From positions 349,001 to 413,000 of the forward strand of contig JAOTON010002234.1 of assembly GCA_034440635.1 (NCBI GenBank): 64,000 nucleotides of DNA, given 5' to 3'. The translations under genes and the position numbers were made by a program. Below the pieces are notes generated by a model. That model made no database searches, was not told where the DNA came from, and saw only the letters and a list, made by a program, of their open reading frames with translations. Positions 56,800 through 64,000 of this stretch are shown one piece after another. This stretch comes from Lepas anatifera. Its lineage: Eukaryota > Arthropoda > Thecostraca > Lepadidae. The number at the start of each line of letters is the position of its first letter. Within the stretch, counting starts at the first letter, position 1.

Positions 56800-58610
56800 A
56801 GAGGGCCAACAGGGCACTCAATCTCGTCTAAAGAGGGCCCCGCTGACGATATAGAGCCCTGCAGAGAATAGTCGGTCCTACTGGTTCAAAGGTTCCTCTG
56901 TGAACGAGGGTCCTGACAGTCAGAGTGTGCCCTGCAGGCTAAAAACGTCTTCCTTGTCACAATGACCTTCTCACTCAAACAGGGCCCAACGGATCATACA
57001 GGGCCCTGACGGCTTTAGCTGGCCCTGCGAGTCACACTGGGCCCGGTTGCCCAAATAGTTCCGCTGGCCATCGTGGCTTTATCGGTTAAATATGGCCCAG
57101 CTGACCAGAGCGGGTCCTCCTGTCGACGGGGAATGGGGCCCCACTGATTCAAAGAGCCAATTTTTTATAGACGGCTCTGATGTGTAAAAAGGGCCCTGCT
57201 TGTCATAGAATGGAATACTGGAGAGGACTTGAGGGGGCCCTGTTTGACATGGAGTTCCACAGCGGGTCACAGAGTATGTCCGGGCGAGCAGAGCTTTGCG
57301 CGGCCTGTTTTCTCGTGGGGCGGGGCCCTCCGGACCCTGAGAGGAGCCGTCGCTCAAGGCCGACTCTCCTCTTTAGAGGATCCAACTGACCAGAGAGGGC
57401 CCTGTTGACGATAGAGAGCCCTGTGGAGAACAGTAGGCCCTACTAGTTCAGAGGCTCCTGTAGTTAAAGACGGTCCTGATGTTCAGACAGCGCCCTGTAT
57501 GCTTAAAAGATCCTAGCCACAGTTGCTTCTCACTCTCACAAGAGGACCCAGCTTTTCAGACAGGGCCCTGTCTGAATGGTGTATGTCTATAGTGTCAGGG
57601 CACTGTGAGTCGCAATGGGCCCTGATGCCCAAATACTCCCGCTGGTCATTGTGGCTTTATCGCTTAAAGGGAATGTGGCACCTTCATAACGTGATTTTAA
57701 CTGACATAGCCAAATTGTAAAGCAAGTCGGAAAACCCGATACTCCATATATCATTTGTCTTGGAACTCGATATTTCCGTAGAAAAAGCTAAAATCTACCT
57801 GACACTAGCCCCCTATCAGCCCCCGCCGGGCGGCCATTGTTGTGAACGGCTGGTGTGACGAAATATGCTGACGTCACGATGAGCATCGGCCAATTGAAGC
57901 CCTTAAAGCGCCGGCCTAGGCCCCCACCTGTTAGGTGGCCGGAGAACTGTTTTGCGAAAACGAAACGTGGCCAATTTAAATTTAATAGGGTTTGGTGAGA
58001 TTTTGAAATGCGAAATTTTTGACTTATGGTTTAGTCACCTGTTTAGATCGCCGAACGCGCGGTCGACGTATGATTAAGACAGGGTGACATAAGTTTAGGA
58101 TTTGTGTGGGGGGGTGGCTTGCGTCCTTGTGGAAATGACGTACCCCGTATATTATGTTTAGTGTGCAGGGGTGGTTGGGACTTTGAAGTGGCTGTGAAGT
58201 TAATAATAGTGTTACATATACTAACCAAACCTACGTGGTACCCTACTGTTTTTTCCGTTTTTAATTAAAGGAACCAACCTGACCTAAAAATGATGTACCG
58301 GTTTACCCAGCCACCCAGCAGTTTAAAGCATTTGGCAGTGGTTGCCAGATCATGACATCATCCACAGTCAGATATTTATTTATTTTCCTGGAGGAGTATT
58401 TTTAAAAACAAAATATTGAGCTTATTAAACATTTTTCAGAGAAAACATGAGTGGTTTCATTATTTTTGGCTAAAAGTATGCCTAATTTCACTAAATTCAA
58501 GGGTTCGACCAAGGTGCCACATTCCCTTTAAAGAGAGCTAGCGGACCAGAGCGGACCCTTCTGTGGACAGGGAGCCTGAGGGCCCCAGTGCACAGTGGTC
58601 GGAAACGGCC
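56800..58610. repeat. Degenerate GGGCCCTGCTG array with a 550-580-bp tandem duplication
   Basis: Short blocks of the form AGAGGGCCCTGCTGAC recur every few tens of bases. On top of this, a long unit is repeated. GAGGGCCCCGCTGACGATAT (56845) corresponds to GAGGGCCCTGTTGACGATAG (57395). TTGTGGCTTTATCGCTTAAA (57648) corresponds to a near-identical block at about 57070. The second unit is split by the element at 57668-58527 and resumes with GACCAGAGCGGACC after 58540. A segment at 57136-57350 also recurs at 62230-62450. Confidence 0.82.
57668..58527. mobile_element. Short inverted-repeat element with AGGGAATGTGGCACC ends, copy 2, TTAA-flanked
   Basis: TTAA at 57664-57667 and 58528-58531. Ends are AGGGAATGTGGCACCTT and its complement. 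Both arms match 17715-18160, but about 430 bp (57890-58320) are extra and presumably a nested insertion. The tandem partner near 57083 keeps a TCGGTTAAATA empty site, which confirms a TTAA insertion. Confidence 0.9.
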
Positions 58611-58750
58611 TCACGGATGGCCACCGAAGTTTTTGTCTATGCTCATTCTGCTTCAGCGTTGAAACAGTCGACCTGATTCACCCCAAATTTTCAGCAGATC
58701 ATGCTGAATAAATTTCAATGGGAGAAATATACTTAAGTTGATTCACTTAA

Positions 58751-60850
58751 CACCTGCACTGGGGAAGGGTCTGGCACTAACGCGCACTGGAGTAGGGCCC
58801 CCTGACTGATCTCGGAAGCTAACAGACGTAGAAAAACTCCGTTTGGAGGGTGGGTGGCGGCTATAGTGATCTACATCATGACCAATTTCCATTGACCTAG
58901 GTCAATATCTTCAAGGTCAAAGGATGCCATAAACGTCAAATTTTGGCCATACTGGGACCTATAGGGAAATACCGTTATTAAGCGTTATCCCAGAATCTAA
59001 AATTTCACGAGCACATAAATACCATCACCAGAAAGACTAATATTGCCATGAGCCCTCTCTACGCTACATCACAACATATACCAAAGCAAGTTCTATGTGA
59101 AGTATACTCCACCTACATCCAACCATTCCATGACTATAGTGACATTGCTTACCACGGAAACTTGACTGCATCCGACGAAATGAAACTGGAGAGACAACTA
59201 AATCGTATCGCTCGACTGATAACAGGGACCCCACTGAGAACACCTACCGAAAAACTACGAAGATATTTAGTTTGGGACTCACTGACACAGAGACGTGAAA
59301 TACACAGACTGACTTTCTCCCACGAGCTTGTTTATAGTCCACAAAACCTACCAGAATACGCAAATGAACTTCTCCCTCAAAATCGTACTGACGCTACAAA
59401 TACGAACCTTCGAAACGCTACAACGCATGTATTAGCTCCCACTAAAACAACGGCTTTCCAACGTTCATTTTTGCCAGCAACGATTAAGAAATGGAACTCC
59501 CTACCACCCGCCTTTCGCGCCAAACCATCTCTTGCTAAATTCAAAACACTATTAAACAACCAGTGCTGCTCAACACCCCATCCAAAGTACTATTTTTGGG
59601 GATCAAAAATAATAAATCACTTACACGCAAGGCTGAGAACAGGCACACTCGCACTCAAATCTTACCTCTACCAGGTCCAAAAAGTAAATTTACCTTCATG
59701 CCCCTGCGGCTCTCCCGAAGAAATCTCCCGACATTTCCTACTGCACTGTCCATTATACAACGAACAAAGGCAACAACTCTTCACAAGCGTTCAAACCATT
59801 CTCCAAAGAGACACCCTGCCAATCAATCTAAACACTGAGCAAATAATCATACACGGCCAACACTAAGCAGCGAGGAAGTCAGAGCAGTGGCCGGTTGCGT
59901 GCAAAATTACATCGTGGCGGCCCTGGCGGCTCGGGGTGCGGCGGACGGGCGGGCTGCGGCGTAGGTGTAAGCTGATGTTGGGTGAGCGCGTGACGCGGGA
60001 CCTTAATTAAAAGACCCGAGGCGGCGGGTATTTTCACAGGCACTTTGTGCATTTTGCATATTTTGGTAATCTTATTGTGAGAGATTCAGGTAAAACCACT
60101 CGCAGGAGAGGCGCCACGATTTAAGCTTTTTGCTTTTGCGCCAATTCTGCTGCACATTGTTGTTTTCCTTTCCATGTACGAGGGAAGAATACATATTCAT
60201 TTGTTCATTCATTCAAGTGGGGAAAAGACGGAAATAAGCTAAAGGCAGACCAGGGTCATAGAGGGAAGGTCGCAAAAAAGCTTTGCTACAATTTGGGGGT
60301 CAAGGTCATCCAAGACTATTGACCTATGAGGTCACAATATGGTATACTACCGAAAATGTACACTTTGACTAACACTTTTGCCACTTTTTGGTGGCAAATG
60401 AGGATTGACCTATACAAATGACCTTTGACTTTGACCTTGGACCTTGATTTTTACTTTAGGCACCTTAACTATGACGTCATAGCATAATACACGTCCGACC
60501 GGGTAACGCTATTTGACCGGAAGCAATGGGGTCAATGACCTTGAAAGTTCTGATATGACCTTGACCTGTGACCTTTGAACTTGATCTAGACCTTTATTTG
60601 TGGTGACCTTGACACATTATCCCGGTTATATGGTGTTATGACGTCACCACTCGGTATCCAATGCAAGCGAAAAATGCAGGTCGGACTTTGAAAGCCTATA
60701 AGAAACAAAATTTTCAGCTGATTTTTATAATTTGTTTTTCACAAATCCACGCGCCGTTAAATTCTCTTAAATGTGGCAAAATATCGTCTTTCGGCTAGAA
60801 GCCGTTCTTACGCCACCTCAGAAATATAGGTCAGGGGCCTACTGCGCGTG
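58751..60850. mobile_element. TTAA-flanked piggyBac-like short element, family 1, split by a LINE
   Basis: TTAA at 58747-58750 and 60851-60854. Ends are CACCTGCACTGGGGAAGGG and, inverted, CACGCGCAGTAGG. Outside the LINE it follows 27038-27965 block for block: CCATTGACCTAGGTCAATAT, ACCAGGGTCATAGAGGGAAG, GACGTCATAGCATAATACAC, GTTATGACGTCACCACTCGG. Without the roughly 1.23-kb LINE it would be about 870 bp. Confidence 0.88.
58990..60217 (+). mobile_element. Non-LTR retrotransposon (LINE), 3' part only, nested
   Basis: It begins just after where the reverse transcriptase catalytic motif would be (LKFHEHINTITRKTNIA) and stays open to 59866. The protein has YIQPFHDYSDIAYHGN, KKWNSLPPAFRAKPSLAKFK, and a C-terminal zinc-binding pattern CPCGSPEEISRHFLLHCPLY (about 59699-59758). 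The stop at 59864 follows a one-base frameshift. The neighbouring frame continues TLSSEEVRAVAGCVQNYIVA and ends at TAG 59962-59964, so the original protein was longer. A 3' UTR ends in an ATTCATTTGTTCATTCATTC tail near 60199-60217. The 5' truncation and single frameshift suggest a fairly young insertion. It is a different family from 19860-21702. Confidence 0.92.
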
Positions 60851-60854
60851 TTAA

Positions 60855-61241
60855 GCAAATGAATTGACCTAATCCGACCCCTAACGACCTGGTCAGATGT
60901 GCTGGCTCCGCATGCAGAAGGGCATACCCAGTCTCTTCTCAAACTAATCGTCTAATTGGGCTAAAACAAAATACGTATTGCGATTCGGAAACCCTGAGTG
61001 AAATGAGTTTGTGAGCTGCTTACCATTTGCTACACTCGTAAACATTGATGTCCCCAGAAGTCACAAAATGTCACGTTGAATAATATGGCTTTCTTTCATG
61101 TATTCAGACGGCAGGAAGATCAAGACAGCATTTTGTATCAGTGTACCCCTCTCATCATGGCATGTCGAATCATGTGCAATATGAGCATGGTTCATGCAGG
61201 GGGACCTTGACCAAGGGTGATTCCGGGTAAGGTCAAGGAAA
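60855..61241. other. No feature seen
   Basis: Spacer between the TTAA element and the SINE; a lone AAGGTCAAGG lies at 61230. Confidence 0.4.
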
Positions 61242-61582
61242 CCCCGGTAGCTCAGTTGGTAGGCGTTGGGCTCCGGCCCGCTGCTCGAAGCATGCAGTGG
61301 CAGTGCATGTCCAGGCTTGGGATCGGTTCCCTGAGACGCTCCGGCGCTCAATAGTTTACCCGACGTACAGGTCGGCTGGCAACTGACTGATTAGAGGGTG
61401 ACCTGAGCGGGGCGGCCGTCCCTGTGCTTTGTGGGACGTTAAACTTTGGCTTCTAAATTGACCCTCCATTGAGGGAGTTGCTCGTTCGGGTGGTGGGGTC
61501 GGGGTCTCGTGACAAGTCCCTTGACTTTGGTGAGACTCCGACTCCAGCAGCCGTACTAAACAACTTGAACAAAATTTTTAAA
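61242..61582 (+). repeat. tRNA-derived SINE, family C
   Basis: It starts CCCCGGTAGCTCAGTTGGTA, a near-perfect tRNA 5' half and A box. An intron-like spacer precedes GGGATCGGTTCCCTGAGACG, a shifted B box. The body includes GGGACGTTAAACTTTGGCTT and ends in AACAAAATTTTTAAAAAA. The spacing between boxes is too long for a real tRNA gene. No target duplication found. Confidence 0.7.
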
Positions 61583-62229
61583 AAACCTTTGGGCTTTCAC
61601 TGAATACAATGTGCATAAAGGCGAGCAATACGACATGAGAAGCGCCTGATAAGGGTCCCCCGCACCTCGGCCGCGGCGAGCCGCGGAGGCGCCGGGCGGC
61701 GGGGGCGGCGGGGGCGGTACAATTTACACTGTGGAAAATTTTGCGCACATTTGCGCACTTAGCTCTCTTCAGACCATGATGGAGAATTACTTGACCTACG
61801 CTTTCACAAAAAACTAATTGGCAGAACTGTAACTTTTTTGTTTGTCTAGTCAAAGTTAGCAATTAGTTTGTAAGAGGAATTTATGAAAGGGGTGATTAAA
61901 ACGCAGATTATATAGCTTTATAAAAATTCAAGTATACAAATATTGTTAATCATCGTAAAGCTGGACTTATGAGGAATTTTTCTATTCATTATTTTTAGCC
62001 TGACTCAGTTTTGACTTTTATCATCCAAAGTTAAAAACTCGGATCTAGCAGACGCAGCGAGTGCCTTACTTCTGGATTTCATCATCGCCCTACTTTGATG
62101 AGTAATAAGTGCATCTTTCAACCAAATTAGTTTGATAATAGTGGTCACTCTCAACAATTTTCTTCACATCGGCAGCCATAAAATCCCTCAATTCCAAAAT
62201 CCGAAAAATAGCCCCGTGGCCACTCACGA
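61583..62229. other. No feature assigned; short GC-rich block at 61655-61720
   Basis: CGGCGGGGGCGGCGGGGGCG near 61693 is a small simple repeat. The remainder is AT-rich. Confidence 0.4.
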
Positions 62230-62460
62230 CAGCGTTTCCATCCACAGCGCAGTGGTTCAAAGGGCTCCTTTTTACAGACAATTCTGAAGCGTAAAAAGGG
62301 CCCTGCTTGCCATAGAATGGAGTGCTGAAGAGGGCTTAAGAAGGCCCGTCTGGTATGAAACTCCTCGGTTGGCCACAGAGCACAGTATGGGCGGACTGCG
62401 CGAAGCGCGGCCCGTCTTCCCAATGGGACACTACGGGCCCTCAGGGTGGGGAGGGTGGCC
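62230..62460. repeat. Dispersed copy of the 57136-57350 segment
   Basis: GTTCAAAGGGCTCCTTTTTA, CGTAAAAAGGGCCCTGCTTG, CATAGAATGGAGTGCTGAAG and GGCGGACTGCGCGAAGCGCG follow the same order as 57136-57350 (GATTCAAAGAGCC, GTAAAAAGGGCCCTGCTTGT, CATAGAATGGAATACTGGAG). The GGGCCC sequence is therefore partly interspersed and not only tandem. Confidence 0.78.
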
Positions 62461-62859
62461 GCCCTAGCCACCCCCTCTTGGCTACGCCCCTGAATACGCT
62501 TCCGGAGTAGGATTATTGTATAAACAGCAGATACAGTTGGCATCATGTGATTGCAAAAGTTGCCGAACCGCGAAAACCATGCTGATTTTGCAGCGAATTT
62601 CTCCGCCTGGATCCACCTATGCTCCATTGTGATTATTGTGGCAGTTACATCCGTTTCTGTGGACAAATGTGGTTGAAAAGTCACTCCTTAATCTGGCCTC
62701 GATTTCATCAGAGCCTTTCAACAACCTTCGTCAGAATAAGGTTACGTACCTTGGGGGTAAATTTTTGAGGCCATAATTGACCTCAAAAGTTTGCCTTATT
62801 AGGCAGCAATTCCTAGCTGCTCCAAACTTTGCCATCTGGGAGATGGAACTCTGATCCAT
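62461..62859. other. No feature seen
   Basis: Ordinary sequence; the minus frame 62151-62684 is not a recognised protein. Confidence 0.4.
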
Positions 62860-64000
62860 CGGCGCGCTGCCGACGAGTCCACACAACGCCTTCAATTCGG
62901 CGCTGAAGTTGACATTTAACGCCGCTAAAAGGCACTGTTCCGAAGCGGTGTCACGCCGCTCCACGGTGATACCTGCTTCGGCCGGGAGTGGGGGAGGGGG
63001 GAGGGGAGGGGAGTGGTCGCGTCTGGGCGGAAGTCTGAGCGTCGGGGGCGTGCCGCCACTAACTAGCCCTGTCGACGCGCCCCGTGAGAGCGGCGGCGAC
63101 GACAGTCCGGGGGTGTGAGGCAGCACACGAGGGCGACCCCTGTACCAATTGGCTGCTCGGAAAATGCGCGCTACCCAAACACATGCAAAATTGCCCAGGA
63201 GAATATGATGCACAGCTCCACGTAGCCCACAGGTGAGTTGACAGTAGAGGGTAACAAGAATGGAATCTCCCATGAATCTCTGAACAGCAGCTGGTGGAGA
63301 GGATAGGATTAGCCACAGAATTTTGATAGGTTCGAACCAGAATACGCATTTGGATTCTTATTTCAGTCAATTTGGACGTGCTTTTCGAATATGGACGATT
63401 CGTATTGATAATCAAGTTTACCAAACGAACTGGCCTGGATCAGTGGAGGAAATTTTGGAGCGGGATGGGGTGAGTCTGAATTTTCTCAGCCGTGACACCC
63501 TCCAAGTGACGGTGTCCACTCTACCATGCCGGCGCCGGTAGCCCCTCATCAGTGTCGCACACGTCAACAGCCGACAAAAACCATCTGCTGAGCAGTGCCG
63601 CCGCTTCTGTTGATGCGCGCCGCTCGAGACTGGCCCGGCGTCGTATCTCCGGACTCGGCCGCTGTCGGCCCGGCGGCCATCGACTGGCGTTTTTGCGGCG
63701 TTTGTGCAGTGGGAGGCCCCGCCCCTACACGGCCGGCGGCCACGTGTGACTGACGTCAGGCTCTGAGATATCAGCGCAGAAGTTTGCCGACGCCGAGGGT
63801 CATCCGGAACAGACTGACGACGCTGAGCAAACTGATTTCAAGGGCGCCGGGGGCACGCTTCTCATAACGATCATTGGACTCATCTGCATGTCGGCCGCAG
63901 GCTGGCGCCAGTGTCTTATTGGCTAGGCTGATATCTAATTATGTCTGCCGGAAATTCGGAGCAGCCCGTATTAGATCTGAACTTTCTAGGCTGCGACGTA
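62860..64000. other. CpG-rich end of window with a weak exon-like segment at 63368-63470
   Basis: GC-rich blocks at 62860-63120 and 63480-63760 flank a moderate segment. There, TTATTTCAG (ending 63366) and GTGAGTCTG (63471) bracket an open stretch reading QFGRAFRIWTIRIDNQVYQT then NWPGSVEEILERDG. This could be an internal exon of a neighbouring gene, but the 3' edge of the frame and the family are unknown. Nothing else is supported up to 64000. Confidence 0.25.

Noticed and set aside
58097..58228. Minus-strand small gene in the extra part of the element at 57668-58527
   Set aside because: Short frame inside a transposon insertion with no recognised family.
61242..61340. A functional tRNA gene
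   Set aside because: The tRNA-like 5' half is good, but the B box is shifted and too far away for a cloverleaf. It fits a SINE head better.
62731..63273. 180-codon minus frame as a coding exon
   Set aside because: It follows a CpG-rich segment with few stop codons in any frame. The Pro/Arg-rich middle and lack of splice-bounded ends give no support.

Overview
The window looks like genomic DNA from an invertebrate animal. It has a GC-rich multi-exon gene with GT-AG introns and no operon-like packing of genes. It also has tRNA-derived SINEs, non-LTR retrotransposons, a mariner relic, many short inverted-repeat transposons, minisatellites and microsatellites. A crustacean or other arthropod would fit the GC-biased coding exons and the receptor phosphatase, but nothing in the sequence settles the lineage.

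The one host gene I can support lies on the + strand, about 9.2-42.7 kb. Four exons (9228-9549, 11270-11418, 15858-15971, 41798-42011) fit together as a divergent protein tyrosine phosphatase (PTP) domain ending at a stop codon. The splice phases of the first three agree. Exon 3 and the last exon most resemble the inactive second domain (D2) of the Ptp99A/PTPRG/PTPRZ class. The active-site loop in the last exon lacks the arginine and glycines of working enzymes, so this is probably a pseudophosphatase domain. At least one exon, for the WPD region and the front of the active-site loop, is missing from my model and should lie in the 25.8-kb stretch between 15972 and 41797. Upstream exons for the first domain, membrane segment and ectodomain were not found.

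The long intron and the flanks are mostly repeats. (1) TTAA-flanked, piggyBac-like short elements whose interiors are packed with AGGTCA/TCAAGGTCA half-sites: 27038-27965, 29213-30747, 35920-36765, 58751-60850 and decayed relatives. (2) A CACTG-ended element with a TTA target duplication (24016-26000) and a second copy (43356-45165), each carrying younger insertions. (3) hAT-like short elements with 8-bp target duplications (16755-17153, 48196-48698). (4) A TTAA-associated family with AGGGAATGTGGCACC ends (17715-18160, 57668-58527). (5) Foldback elements, including a nearly perfect 286-bp palindrome at 32855-33140. (6) Two 5'-truncated LINEs (19860-21702, 58990-60217) and a mariner relic (39640-40270, minus strand). 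(7) At least three tRNA-derived SINE families. Several insertions are nested, so their relative ages can be read.

Minisatellites fall at 1.1, 4.2, 10.0, 32.1, 41.0, 50.3-52.6 and 56.8-58.6 kb. The 41.0-kb array is the most interesting. It abuts the last phosphatase exon, and its unit repeats that exon's own 3' splice site and first codons.

The first 9 kb and 42.8-64 kb contain no host coding exon I can support. I found no structural RNA gene, CRISPR array or prokaryote-like operon.
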